Positions 15,001-26,146 of a stretch of 64,000 bases of DNA are shown piece after piece. The DNA comes from Micromussa lordhowensis (taxonomy: Eukaryota; Cnidaria; Anthozoa; Scleractinia; Lobophylliidae). A program made the position numbers and the translations under genes. Each line of letters starts with the position of its first letter. Within the stretch, counting starts at the first letter, position 1. Below the pieces are notes generated by a model, which saw only the letters and a list, made by a program, of their open reading frames with translations, had not been told where the DNA came from and searched no databases. Where the stretch lies: positions 26,714,697 through 26,778,696 of the forward strand of contig OZ026604.1 of NCBI GenBank assembly GCA_964020085.1, read 5' to 3'.

Positions 15001-18000
15001 AGTTTCGGAGCTGCGCGAAATCTCGCACTATGCTAACCAGCCCGTTTGCTAATTAGCCGAACTTTGCGCGCGTCTCAACTTTGCAAACTAATACCACCAA
15101 AGCACTCCCGGGATCGGTCCGGGTCCAAATGCGAAGTATCGGAGCTGCGCAAAATCTCCCACTATGCTAATCAGCCCGGCAAATCCCCAGGCGTGGCCGG
15201 CTGGCTGACTAGTTAGCCGAGCTTGACGCGTGTCACAACTTGGCAAACTAATGGCACCAAAGCACTCCTGGGGTCGGTCCGGGTCCACATGCAAAGTTTC
15301 GGAGCTGTGCAAAATCTCGCACTATGCTAACCAGCCCGTTTGCTAATTAGCCGAACTTTGCGCGCGTCGCAACTTTGCAAACTAATACCACCAAAGCACT
15401 CCCGGGGTCGGTCCAGGTCCAAATGCGAAGTATCGGAGCTGCGCAAAATCTCGCACTATGCTAATCAGCCCGGCAGATCCCCAGGCGTGGCCGGCTAACT
15501 GACTAGTTAGCCGAGCTTGACGCGTGTCGCAACTTGGCAAACTAATGGCACCAAAGCACTCTTAAGGTCGGTCCGGGTCCAAATGCAAAGTTTCGGAGCT
15601 GCGCGAAATCTCGCACTATGCTAACCAGCCCGTTTGCTAATTAGCCCAACTTTGCACGCGTCGCAACTTTGCAAACTAATACCACCAAAGCACTCCCGGG
15701 GTTGGTCCGGGTCCAAATGCCAAGTATCGGAGCTGCGCAAAATCTCGCACTATGCTAATCAGCCCGGCAGATCCCCAGGCGTGGCCGGCTGGCTGACTAG
15801 TTAGCCGAGCTTGACGCGTGTCGCAACTTGGCAAACTAATGGCACCAAAGCACTCCTGGGGTCGGTCCGGGTCCACATGCAAAGTTTCGGAGCTGCGCAA
15901 AATCTCGCACTATGCTAACCAGCCCGTTTGCTAATTAGCCGAACTTTGCGCGCGTCGCAACTTTGCAAACTAATACCACCAAAGCACTCCCGGGGTCGGT
16001 CCTGGTCCAAATGCGAAGTATCGGAGCTGCGCAAAATCTCGCACTATGCTAATCAGCCCGGCAGATTCCCAGGCGTGGCCGGCTGGCTGACTAGTTAGCT
16101 GAGCTTGACGCGTGTCGCAACTTGGCAAACTAATGGCACCAAAGCACTCCTGGGGTCGGTCTGGGTCCACATGCAAAGTTTCGGAGCTGCGCGAAATCTC
16201 GCACTATGCTAACCAGCCCGTTTGGTAATTAGCCGAACTATGCGCGCGTCACAACTTTGCAAACTAATACCACCAAAGCACTCCCGGGGTCGGTCCGGGT
16301 CCAAATGCGAAGTATCGGAGCTGCGCAAAATCTCGCACTATGCTAATCAGCCCGGCAAATCCCCAGGCGTGGCCGGCTGGCTGACTAGTTAGCCGAGCTT
16401 GACGCGTGTCACAACTTGGCAAACTAATGGCACCAAAGCACTCCTGGGGTCGGTCCGGGTCCACATGCAAAGTTTCGGAGCTGCGCGAAATCTCGCACTA
16501 TGCTAACCAGCCCGTTTGCTAATTAGCCGAACTTTGCGCGCGTCTCAACTTTGCAAACTAATACCACCAAAGCACTCCCGGGATCGGTCCGGGTCCAAAT
16601 GCGAAGTATCGGAGCTGCGCAAAATCTCCCACTATGCTAATCAGCCCGGCAAATCCCCAGGCGTGGCCGGCTGGCTGACTAGTTAGCCGAGCTTGACGCG
16701 TGTCACAACTTGGCAAACTAATGGCACCAAAGCACTCCTGGGGTCGGTCCGGGTCCACATGCAAAGTTTCGGAGCTGTGCAAAATCTCGCACTATGCTAA
16801 CCAGCCCGTTTGCTAATTAGCCGAACTTTGCGCGCGTCGCAACTTTGCAAACTAATACCACCAAAGCACTCCCGGGGTCGGTCCGGGTCCAAATGCGAAG
16901 TATCGGAGCTGCGCAAAATCTCGCACTATGCTAATCAGCCCGGCAGATCCCCAGGCGTGGCCGGCTAACTGACTAGTTAGCCGAGCTTGACGCGTGTCGC
17001 AACTTGGCAAACTAATGGCACCAAAGCACTCTTAAGGTCGGTCCGGGTCCAAATGCAAAGTTTCGGAGCTGCGCGAAATCTCGCACTATGCTAACCAGCC
17101 CGTTTGCTAATTAGCCCAACTTTGCACGCGTCGCAACTTTGCAAACTAATACCACCAAAGCACTCCCGGGGTTGGTCCGGGTCCAAATGCGAAGTATCGG
17201 AGCTGCGCAAAATCTCGCACTATGCTAATCAGCCCGGCAGATCCCCAGGCGTGGCCGGCTGGCTGACTAGTTAGCCGAGCTTGACGCGTGTCGCAACTTG
17301 GCAAACTAATGGCACCAAAGCACTCCTGGGGTCGGTCCGGGTCCACATGCAAAGTTTCGGAGCTGCGCAAAATCTCGCACTATGCTAACCAGCCCGTTTG
17401 CTAATTAGCCGAACTTTGCGCGCGTCGCAACTTTGCAAACTAATACCACCAAAGCACTCCCGGGGTCGGTCCTGGTCCAAATGCGAAGTATCGGAGCTGC
17501 GCAAAATCTCGCACTATGCTAATCAGCCCGGCAGATTCCCAGGCGTGGCCGGCTGGCTGACTAGTTAGCTGAGCTTGACGCGTGTCGCAACTTGGCAAAC
17601 TAATGGCACCAAAGCACTCCTGGGGTCGGTCGGGGTCCACATGCAAAGTTTCGGAGCTGCGCAAAATCTCGCACTATGCTAACCAGCCGGTTTGCTAATT
17701 AGCCGAACTTTGCGCGCGTCGCAACTTTGCAAACTAATACCACCAAAGCACTCCCGGGGTCGGTCCAGGTCCAAATGCCAAGTATCGGAGCTGCGCAAAA
17801 TCTCGCACTATGCTAATCAGCCCGGCAGATCCCCAGGCGTGGCCGGCTGGCTGAGTAGTTAGCCGAGCTTGACGCGTGTCGCAACTTGGCAAACTAATGG
17901 CACCAAAGCACTCCTGGGGTCGGTCCGGGTCCACATGCAAAGTTTCGGAGCTGTGCGAAATCTCGCACTATGCTAACCAGCCCGTTTGCTAATTAGCCGA

Positions 18001-20350
18001 ACTTTGCGCGCGTCGCAACTTTGCAAACTAATACCACCAAAGCACTCCCGGGGTCGGTCCAGGTCCAAATGCGAAGTATCGGAGCTGCGCAAAATCTCGC
18101 ACTATGCTAATCAGCCCGGCAGATCCCCAGGCGTGGCCGGCTAACTGACTAGTTAGCCGAGCTTGACGCGTGTCGCAACTTGGCAAACTAATGGCACCAA
18201 AGCACTCTTAAGGTCGGTCCGGGTCCAAATGCAAAGTTTCGGAGCTGCGCGAAATCTCGCACTATGCTAACCAGCCCGTTTGCTAATTAGCCCAACTTTG
18301 CACGCGTCGCAACTTTGCAAACTAATACCACCAAAGCACTCCCGGGGTTGGTCCGGGTCCAAATGCGAAGTATCGGAGATGCGCAAAATCTCGCACTATG
18401 CTAATCAGCCCGGCAGATCCCCAGGCGTGGCCGGCTGGCTGACTAGTTAGCCGAGCTTGACGCGTGTCGCAACTTGGCAAACTAATGGCACCAAAGCACT
18501 CCTGGGGTCGGTCCGGGTCCACATGCAAAGTTTCGGAGCTGCGCAAAATCTCGCACTATGCTAACCAGCCCGTTTGCTAATTAGCCGAACTTTGCGCGCG
18601 TCGCAACTTTGCAAACTAATACCACCAAAGCACTCCCGGGGTCGGTCCTGGTCCAAATGCGAAGTATCGGAGCTGCGCAAAATCTCGCACTATGCTAATC
18701 AGCCCGGCAGATTCCCAGGCGTGGCCGGCTGGCTGACTAGTTAGCTGAGCTTGACGCGTGTCGCAACTTGGCAAACTAATGGCACCAAAGCACTCCTGGG
18801 GTCGGTCTGGGTCCACATGCAAAGTTTCGGAGCTGCGCGAAATCTCGCACTATGCTAACCAGCCCGTTTGGTAATTAGCCGAACTATGCGCGCGTCACAA
18901 CTTTGCAAACTAATACCACCAAAGCACTCCCGGGGTCGGTCCGGGTCCAAATGCGAAGTATCGGAGCTGCGCAAAATCTCGCACTATGCTAATCAGCCCG
19001 GCAAATCCCCAGGCGTGGCCGGCTGGCTGACTAGTTAGCCGAGCTTGACGCGTGTCACAACTTGGCAAACTAATGGCACCAAAGCACTCCTGGGGTCGGT
19101 CCGGGTCCACATGCAAAGTTTCGGAGCTGCGCGAAATCTCGCACTATGCTAACCAGCCCGTTTGCTAATTAGCCGAACTTTGCGCGCGTCTCAACTTTGC
19201 AAACTAATACCACCAAAGCACTCCCGGGATCGGTCCGGGTCCAAATGCGAAGTATCGGAGCTGCGCAAAATCTCCCACTATGCTAATCAGCCCGGCAAAT
19301 CCCCAGGCGTGGCCGGCTGGCTGACTAGTTAGCCGAGCTTGACGCGTGTCACAACTTGGCAAACTAATGGCACCAAAGCACTCCTGGGGTCGGTCCGGGT
19401 CCACATGCAAAGTTTCGGAGCTGTGCGAAATCTCGCACTATGCTAACCAGCCCGTTTGCTAATTAGCCGAACTTTGCGCGCGTCGCAACTTTGCAAACTA
19501 ATACCACCAAAGCACTCCCGGGGTCGGTCCGGGTCCAAATGCGAAGTATCGGAGCTGCGCAAAATCTCGCACTATGCTAATCAGCCCGGCAGATCCCCAG
19601 GCGTGGCCGGCTAACTGACTAGTTAGCCGAGCTTGACGCGTGTCGCAACTTGGCAAACTAATGGCACCAAAGCACTCTTAAGGTCGGTCCGGGTCCAAAT
19701 GCAAAGTTTCAGAGCTGCGCGAAATCTCGCACTATGCTAACCAGCCCGTTTGCTAATTAGCCCAACTTTGCACGCGTCGCAACTTTGCAAACTAATACCA
19801 CCAAAGCACTCCCGGGGTTGGTCCGGGTCCAAATGCGAAGTATCGGAGCTGCGCAAAATCTCGCACTATGCTAATCAGCCCGGCAGATCCCCAGGCGTGG
19901 CCGGCTGGCTGACTAGTTAGCCGAGCTTGACGCGTGTCGCAACTTGGCAAACTAATGGCACCAAAGCACTCCTGGGGTCGGTCCGGGTCCACATGCAAAG
20001 TTTTGGAGCTGCGCGAAATCTCCCACTATGCTAACCAGCCCGTTTGCTAATTAGCCCAACTTTGCGCGCGTCGCAACTTTGCAAACTAATACCACCAAAG
20101 CACTCCCGGGGTCGGTCCGGGTCCAAATGCGAAGTATCGGAGCTGTGCAAAATCTCGCACTATGCTAATCAGCGCGGCAGATCCCCAGGCGTGGCCGGCT
20201 GGCTGACTAGTTAGCCGAGCTTGACGCGTGTTGCAACTTGGCAAACTAATGGCACCAAAGCACTCCTGGGGTCGGTCCGGGTCCACATGCAAAGTTTCGG
20301 AGCTGCGCGAAATCTCGCACTATGCTAACCAGCCCGTTTGCTAATTAGCC
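1..20350. repeat. Satellite DNA array, about 294-bp dimeric monomer
   Basis: About 69 head-to-tail copies of a 294-bp unit fill the first 20 kb and run off the left edge. Each unit is two homologous subunits that both open with accaaagcactcc. The short one is about 134 bp and contains cccgtttgctaattagcc. The long one is about 160 bp and has an extra segment around gatccccaggcgtggcc followed by ctgactagttagcc. Copies differ by scattered point changes. Open frames of about 68 codons recur on the minus strand, but only because the repeat lacks stops in that frame; one-base and 160-bp length changes break register. The array is clearly GC-richer than the AT-rich sequence that follows. The location (centromeric, subtelomeric or interstitial) cannot be told from sequence. 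Confidence 0.97.
6604..6763. repeat. Chimeric satellite subunit (extra 160-bp unit)
   Basis: Here the sequence begins like the short subunit (cacatgcaaagtttcgg) but switches after ctaaccagcccg to the long-subunit tail (gcagatgcccaggcgtgg). The phase of the whole array moves by 160 bp at this point. This is the expected product of unequal exchange between the two related subunits. Confidence 0.85.
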
Positions 20351-20510
20351 ACGTTTCATCCAGCTACTGTTAGCTAAAATAATTGATGACTCATGTCTAC
20401 AGGAGATTCCCGGAAACGCGTTTCATCCAGCTATGGTTGTGTAAATTAATTGATGACTAGGGGATTCCCTGAAACGCGTTTCATCCAGCTACCGACAGCC
20501 ACATTTTAGA
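20351..20510. repeat. Short tandem repeat at the satellite edge
   Basis: Immediately after the last satellite unit come three copies, spaced about 65-70 bp apart, that start with (acg)cgtttcatccagcta. They contain aattgatgact and gattccc(t/g)gaaacg. The sequence is unrelated to the 294-bp satellite and marks a sharp boundary. Confidence 0.8.
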
Positions 20511-20566
20511 AAAATTTATCTTATCCAAAGAATAGATGGATATTAAAAGTTTATCTTCTTTGATAG

Positions 20567-20683
20567 ATGAAAGTAGAAAGTTTATTAAAATTTCTCTTCA
20601 AAAGAGGGGAAAAATTCATCACATCTTTTGAAAAGATTGAAGGTTTTAATTTAAAAGATTGGAAGAAAAAGTTAGCGTGTAAC
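20567..20683 (+). pseudogene. 5' part of a small gene split by the LINE
   Basis: This is an open frame from ATG at 20567, lysine- and leucine-rich, beginning MKVESLLKF and ending ...KKLACNGF at the LINE junction. The reading frame continues precisely in the segment 26147-26251 on the far side of the LINE, because the 13-bp target duplication repeats the same codons (TGT AAC GGT TTT). The uninterrupted gene would have had 74 codons including the stop. I do not recognise the family. It probably formed a compact intronless pair with the gene at 26270, which is an arrangement more typical of a virus-like or mobile element than of a host gene. Confidence 0.7.
20671..20683. repeat. Target-site duplication, left copy
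   Basis: The 13-bp sequence gtgtaacggtttt stands directly before the T-rich (minus-strand A-rich) end of the LINE. It is identical to 26134-26146 at the other end. Confidence 0.9.
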
Positions 20684-21043
20684 GGTTTTTTTTTTTTATT
20701 ATTATTTTTTTTTATTAACAATTTAAATTACTTACAGCACTGGTATTATACTTACACTACGTGTACTTGTACTACTGAACAATACATATATTACATTACA
20801 ATTACACTATCTACGTTACAGTTGGCCTATTTACAATGCATAGCACTAAAAGTTACTTGTTTTTACAGGGATGATTTATGTTTCTACTATAATTGACATG
20901 GATATTGTTATACTATTTATGTTATAAGTTTTGTATACAAGATATTAATATATAAAAAAAACAAGATGCCAACTTACACCACACTTACCCAATCTACATC
21001 CTACTTACAAAAAAAAAAAGAGAGTAAGTTTTACATTTTACAG

Positions 21044-24000
21044 CTACACGTTTAAACCTTCCAATGAATATTTATGACGTACTTTTACTATGAAATCAGA
21101 CATGGAGATTTCCCCATGTGTTAATTTTGTGTTGTATAAATAATACTTGGCGAATAATAATGTGAAGTTGAGTTTTCTTTCAAAATATAGTTCTACGTTT
21201 TTTGGATTTGCTTTAGTGCCAAACATTATTTCGGTCTGCGAGAAGCCTAAGGAGGTGGCATTTTCGTTGTTAAACCACTTGATAACTTCCAAGAAAAATT
21301 GTTTAGTCCAGGAGCAGTTTTGGAGGGTGTGGATTATTGAGTCGTTCATTTGGCAATATCTACATAGCATATTTACTTCTTTTCCATAAAGAAACAGCTC
21401 TTTTTTGGTAACTATTATTCTATGCAAAAGTTTAAAATAGAATTCTCTCAGCTTGTTGTCCTTGCAAATGGTTTTTATATCTCCAAAGTATGACTCTAAA
21501 GGGATCTGGTCTACTTGTAAGTCTCGGGCCCACTTTGTGCTTGCCTTGAGTTGGATTTTGTCTCTGTTGATTAGTAATTTATAAAAGTCTTTATTTTTCA
21601 TTTTTAGGAGATTTACGCAGATTCCTGATGAAAGCGGAAAAACATTTTTGGACAGGAAATCTGTTTTATTTATAGGGGTTACCTTTGCTCTCTCTATAGC
21701 ATCTTTTGGAATTGCTGAAACAAATTGAAAATAGGCAAGAAAATTACAACTTAGAAGATATTTCTCTATAAATTTTGTGTACGACATGACGTTACCGTCT
21801 ATGTCTAGAAGATCTTGGATGAGAAAGACGCCTTTTTCGAACCAATTTTTATAAAAGATAGAGTATCCGTCCAACAATATGTCTTTGTTATTAAACAAAA
21901 CAAATTCCTGATGTGAAGAGTAGTTATAGGATGTCTTAAGTTCTAGGAAATACTGAAGGATTTCTTTGTAGAACTGGGGTAAATTGATCCTTGACAGAAA
22001 CCTTTTATCATAATTGCATCTTAACAAAAAATTTAGTCCATCAAATTTGTCCAGAAGGTAGTTGGGGATGGCCTTCCAGGAGTCCTCAGAATTTTCCTCT
22101 TCTGATAAAAGCCTAGGGATCCATGCCAGCTTCAGTGATTTTGCCATGGTGTCTATACTAGGCGCGCGTAGACCACCATTGTCATAATCGGAGATCATTA
22201 CTCTACGTTTGATTTTATCTTTTTTCTGTTTCCAAATAAATTTGAAAATAGCAGAATTAACAGCCTGAATAGAGGCTTTTGAAATGTTGAGATTTGAAAT
22301 GGTGTTGACCAACTGCGGGATTCCCAGGCTTTTTGCTATAAGACATCTTCCGAATAGTGTTAAGTTTCGACAATTCCAAACATCAAAAATACTTTGCATT
22401 TTCTGCAGTTTTGCCTCAAAATTAAGTTTTTCATTTTGTTTTACATCGTAAGATACATAGGATCCAAGTATTCGGACAGGTTTTTTAGGCCACTGGAATC
22501 CGAAGGGTGTTTCTTTGCAATGCCTCCAAGGTCCAAGCCAAAGAGCTTTGGTTTTCGACGGATTTAATCTTAAGCCGGACAGGTCACCGAAGTTGTCTAG
22601 AACATTGATGGCTCTTCTGACGGACTTTCTATTACTGTTAAAAAGGGTAGTGTCATCTGCAAATTGACTTATTTTTAATTCCCTTTGAAAAATATTTATT
22701 CCCTGGATTTCCTTGTCTTGTCTAATTTTGCATGCTAAAAGCTCGACCGCCAAGACGAAGAGGAATGGGGACAATGGACATCCTTGTCTAACTCCCCTTG
22801 AAAGTGCAAAGTAGTTTGTACTAAATCCATTATTCAAGACTGAACTCTGGATATTTGAGTAGAAAATTGAAATCCAGCGTTGGATAGACTCGCCGAAATT
22901 AAAAAAAGCAATAGTGTTTTGGATAAATTTCCATTCAATGGTATCGAAGGCTTTTTGAAAGTCGAGTTGCAGGAGGATACCTGGAATGCCCTGGAGTTTT
23001 GTTTGTTCCAAAATGTCATTGACTAATCTAATATTTTGGCCCATGTATCTTCCCTTAACAAATCCTGACTGGTCCGGACAAACAAGAAGTGGGAGGACCT
23101 TTTCTAATCTTTTGGCAATTACTTTGGATACAATTTTGTAATCTAAATTTAATAGTGTTATTGGGCGCCAATTACTAAGTGCTTCAAGGTCAGAGTCTTC
23201 TTTAGGGACAAGCGTGATCACACCTCGACGTTGAGAGATCGACATCTCACCTGTGTGGTACGCTGAATTAAAACTGTCTACAAGGTCAGGTCCGAGCAGA
23301 TCAAAGAAGCAATTATAGAATTCCCACGTAAATCCATCCTCTCCTGGCGACTTTCCCTGTTTAAAGGTGCGAAGAATATCCTGACATTCCTGGAGAGAGA
23401 TTTCTCCTTCCAGTTCATCCCTAACTGTATTTTCGAGTTTTGGTATTATGAGGTTTCCAATAAAGTCTTCAAACAAATCATTTCCTTTGTCTGAGACAGA
23501 CGAATATAGATTTTTATAATATAATTCAATTTCTTTCAATATTTCCAATTCACCACAAATCATTTCACCATCTGGTCTCTTTAAAGATTTGATGACCTTT
23601 CGATTATATTTCCTTTTCTCCAAATTGAAAAAGTATTTGGTAGGTTTTTCGCCTTGTTCGATCCATCTTGTTTTGGAGCGGATAATTGAGCCCTTAGCTT
23701 TGTTTTCATACATAAGCAAAAGATCCTCCTTTAGAGTTGTATATTCAGTTCTCAATTGGTGGATTGTGTGATCGGTATTAGCAAGACTAGAGATACGGCT
23801 GTCCAGTTCCTCTAGTCGCTTTTGAATATTTGTTTCCTTTTCTTTGCCTTTTTTAGCCTTGTTTTTGGCATACGGGATTGTTAAACCTCTCAATTCCATT
23901 TTAATTAATTCCCATTTCAGTCTTTTGTCCTTGACTTCTGCATACTTCTCGCTGATGACAATATAGTTTTTTCGTATTAGATCTACGTACTTTCCATCTT

Positions 24001-24781
24001 CAAGGAGGGAGTTATTGAATTTCCATAGTCCCGGTCCTCGTGGGACTTGAGCTATCGATATACTAAATTTGACTGCTCGATGATCCGGGGCATTTGATAC
24101 TTTGGTTTCAACCCGTTCGACCCATTTTGTGAGATGTTGAGCAATCAAAAAAAAGTCTATCCGCGAACTCAGTTTAAGTGCTTTAGATTCATAAGTATAG
24201 CTTTTTTTATGTTGATTTCGTTCTCTGAAAATGTCAACTAGTGCGAATTCATTCATCAACGTGAGAAGTTTGTCTCTGGCGGCGGTTGGCTTCCATAATG
24301 TGCCACCCCTTTTGTCAATTAACTGCAAGGTGATGTTCCAGTCACCCCCTACAATGAGCCTTTCAATATCTGTGTTGTACATTAGATATGCGCTTAGATC
24401 TTGCAAGAATTCTTGTTGTTTTCTTTGGTCGTTTGGGACATAGATATTGCATAAAGAAAATTTGCTACCATTTAGGCTTAAATCAACCGAAACGATTCTG
24501 CCATTTTGGTCTTTTTGTAAATTATCAAAATCGCAGTTTAATGAAGGATTCATTAAGATACAGACACCTTTACTGTGTGTAGATCCATGCGAAAAGAAAA
24601 TGACACCTCCCCATTCGCTTCTCCAAATAAATTCGTCGCTGAGTTCAGAGTACGTTTCTTGCAAAAAATAGGCTTCGCAATTTTGATCTTTTAGAAAACC
24701 AAAAATACTTCTCCTCTTCACCGGGTTTCTTAGTCCTCTAACATTTAAAGTCATCACATTAAAATTGCCCTGCATTATCAA
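21044..24781 (-). CDS. LINE ORF2: endonuclease / reverse transcriptase
   Basis: The 1245-residue protein nicks target DNA and copies the LINE RNA at the nick. The N-terminal ~235 residues are an apurinic-type endonuclease: LNVRGL near residue 13, QETY near 41, GGDWN near 145, SRIDFF near 208 and APDHRAV near 232. The central reverse transcriptase shows LQLDFQKAFDTIEW, RGVRQGCPLSPFLF and the catalytic FADD in SQFADDTTLF. Near the C-terminus, the CRYC...H...C pattern resembles the zf-RVT zinc finger. There are no internal stops. The length is normal for L1/Tx1 ORF2. The first methionine, at 24781, directly precedes the endonuclease fold, so I keep that start. Confidence 0.95.
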   Translation of the reverse strand: MIMQGNFNVMTLNVRGLRNPVKRRSIFGFLKDQNCEAYFLQETYSELSDEFIWRSEWGGVIFFSHGSTHSKGVCILMNPSLNCDFDNLQKDQNGRIVSVDLSLNGSKFSLCNIYVPNDQRKQQEFLQDLSAYLMYNTDIERLIVGGDWNITLQLIDKRGGTLWKPTAARDKLLTLMNEFALVDIFRERNQHKKSYTYESKALKLSSRIDFFLIAQHLTKWVERVETKVSNAPDHRAVKFSISIAQVPRGPGLWKFNNSLLEDGKYVDLIRKNYIVISEKYAEVKDKRLKWELIKMELRGLTIPYAKNKAKKGKEKETNIQKRLEELDSRISSLANTDHTIHQLRTEYTTLKEDLLLMYENKAKGSIIRSKTRWIEQGEKPTKYFFNLEKRKYNRKVIKSLKRPDGEMICGELEILKEIELYYKNLYSSVSDKGNDLFEDFIGNLIIPKLENTVRDELEGEISLQECQDILRTFKQGKSPGEDGFTWEFYNCFFDLLGPDLVDSFNSAYHTGEMSISQRRGVITLVPKEDSDLEALSNWRPITLLNLDYKIVSKVIAKRLEKVLPLLVCPDQSGFVKGRYMGQNIRLVNDILEQTKLQGIPGILLQLDFQKAFDTIEWKFIQNTIAFFNFGESIQRWISIFYSNIQSSVLNNGFSTNYFALSRGVRQGCPLSPFLFVLAVELLACKIRQDKEIQGINIFQRELKISQFADDTTLFNSNRKSVRRAINVLDNFGDLSGLRLNPSKTKALWLGPWRHCKETPFGFQWPKKPVRILGSYVSYDVKQNEKLNFEAKLQKMQSIFDVWNCRNLTLFGRCLIAKSLGIPQLVNTISNLNISKASIQAVNSAIFKFIWKQKKDKIKRRVMISDYDNGGLRAPSIDTMAKSLKLAWIPRLLSEEENSEDSWKAIPNYLLDKFDGLNFLLRCNYDKRFLSRINLPQFYKEILQYFLELKTSYNYSSHQEFVLFNNKDILLDGYSIFYKNWFEKGVFLIQDLLDIDGNVMSYTKFIEKYLLSCNFLAYFQFVSAIPKDAIERAKVTPINKTDFLSKNVFPLSSGICVNLLKMKNKDFYKLLINRDKIQLKASTKWARDLQVDQIPLESYFGDIKTICKDNKLREFYFKLLHRIIVTKKELFLYGKEVNMLCRYCQMNDSIIHTLQNCSWTKQFFLEVIKWFNNENATSLGFSQTEIMFGTKANPKNVELYFERKLNFTLLFAKYYLYNTKLTHGEISMSDFIVKVRHKYSLEGLNV

Positions 24782-25150
24782 AGCTGTTGGAATCTTCGAG
24801 AATTTTCACCTTGGGAGTAGCTTGAGAAATGATTAAACTTGATTTGAATATGCAGATTGGGAGAACACAGAAACAAAACAAGCAACACAACATAATACAA
24901 AACCAAGACGCACGAAAATAAATATAGACTATAATACAAATATACACAAACGCATACGATCAAAATAAATAAAATAATTCTGGGAAAAGGCATTACAAGA
25001 TTGGAAGTTGATCTTCTAAACACCAAATACGCAAATTGGTACGGAGTATTGGTTATTCCAGCTCCTTATTATTGGTAGCCACTATTTTGAAAAAAGACAA
25101 ATAAAAGAGATTCAGTAGTTCGCAAAAGGATACAACAGATCCAGTCAAAG

Positions 25151-26041
25151 TTACTGCAAGGGCTGTTCTGGAGCAACATATTGGCCGTTGACAAAAAGTT
25201 TGTCCGGGTGTGCTTTGCTAAAAAATGCTCTGTGTCCTTTCTCTCTGGCTTCTTTGAGTTTTTTCATTTGCTGTTTACGTAGCTCATACAGGTCCTTCGG
25301 GATGTCCTCGAAGACATGAAAAACTTTATGACCTTTAAGGTGTTTACGTGCATTGTCCATTACAAGTTCTCTGTCCGAGTATCGAAGAAATCTTGCTATT
25401 ATTGGGCGAGGTTTAGACGAATTAGGCTTACCTAAACGGTGGATTCTCTGGAATTCAATTTTCTCGCGGGGTTGATCAATCTTTAGGTTTTCTTCCAGGA
25501 ATTGATAGATAACTTCTTTAGTGTTCTCAATCACCACGTGCTGCTCTGATCCTTCTTCCATGGTGCATTCCGTGTTCTCTGGAACGCCGAAGAATTTAAG
25601 ATTTTCACGTCTTGAGTACGTCTCCATGTACAGGAGTTGTTTCTTCAAGTCGTATACCTCATGTTCCAGTCTCTTGTTGTCACATTGTAGGTCGCGTACA
25701 TCTTCTTCATTGTATTGGAAGCCTCCTTCGAGTTCCTCCACATTCTTTTCTAATTTTGCTGTCCTGGTCTTTAAAGCCTGTACCTCTGAGTCTAATCTAC
25801 TTACTGTCTCTTCGATGTTGGCTACTTTTGCATGGACCTCGTTTAGTTGAAGCTCGATAACGTCCAGCTTTTCTAACTTTTTTAGAATTGCTTCGATTTT
25901 AACACCTAGGTTCTCCGCCATGTCGAGAGCTTCGAAAATTTTGTCACACTCGGCTCTAGGTCGTTTTTCATCCGGTGACTTTTTTGACCCTTTAAATGAT
26001 GGCGGCGAAGGTACCGGTCTATCCTTTCGCTTAGGTGGCAT
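25151..26041 (-). CDS. LINE ORF1: RNA-binding coiled-coil protein
   Basis: This 296-residue protein is the likely LINE RNA chaperone that coats the transcript. It has a basic N-terminus (MPPKRKDRPVPSPPSF). A long heptad-rich coiled coil follows from roughly residue 40 to 140 and is expected to trimerise. The C-terminal half starts with ETYSRRENLKFFGVPE and contains FQRIHRLGK and RPIIARFLRYSDRELV, the pattern of the L1 ORF1 (Transposase_22) RRM and C-terminal domain. It lies upstream of ORF2 on the same strand with a 369-bp spacer, so ORF2 is probably translated by re-initiation, as in other two-ORF LINEs. Confidence 0.9.
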   Translation of the reverse strand: MPPKRKDRPVPSPPSFKGSKKSPDEKRPRAECDKIFEALDMAENLGVKIEAILKKLEKLDVIELQLNEVHAKVANIEETVSRLDSEVQALKTRTAKLEKNVEELEGGFQYNEEDVRDLQCDNKRLEHEVYDLKKQLLYMETYSRRENLKFFGVPENTECTMEEGSEQHVVIENTKEVIYQFLEENLKIDQPREKIEFQRIHRLGKPNSSKPRPIIARFLRYSDRELVMDNARKHLKGHKVFHVFEDIPKDLYELRKQQMKKLKEAREKGHRAFFSKAHPDKLFVNGQYVAPEQPLQ

Positions 26042-26133
26042 GAAAATTCTTCATTTAGACTTTCTATGGCAACCAAAAGTAGGAGCTCGACCAAACGCGT
26101 TCACTCGGCCGCCATGCCAGTCCTAGTCTCTCA

Positions 26134-26146
26134 GTGTAACGGTTTT
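26134..26146. repeat. Target-site duplication, right copy
   Basis: This is a perfect copy of the 13 bp at 20671-20683. It fixes the 5' end of the LINE at 26133. Confidence 0.9.

Larger units (their letters stand above)
20684..26133 (-). mobile_element. Full-length L1/Tx1-like LINE
   Basis: This is a complete non-LTR retrotransposon of about 5.45 kb on the minus strand. In its own direction it has a short 5' leader (about 92 bp), ORF1 (26041-25151), a 369-bp spacer, ORF2 (24781-21044), a 3' UTR of about 330 bp and an A-rich/AAT-type tail (T/ATT-rich at 20684-20713 on the plus strand). A perfect 13-bp target duplication flanks it. Both ORFs are uninterrupted and the target duplication is perfect, so the insertion looks young and possibly still competent. 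It landed inside a coding frame. Family assignment to the L1/Tx1 branch rests on the ORF1 domain type and the endonuclease-RT layout. Confidence 0.93.

Noticed and set aside
230..20292. About 70 recurring minus-strand ORFs of 68-87 codons across the satellite
   Set aside because: They are the same stop-free frame of one repeat unit. Length changes of 1 and 160 bp ignore the frame, and there are no gene-like starts or other coding signals.
24778..25026. Small ORFs between LINE ORF1 and ORF2
   Set aside because: They are low-complexity hydrophobic frames in the inter-ORF spacer, with no counterpart expected in L1/Tx1 elements.
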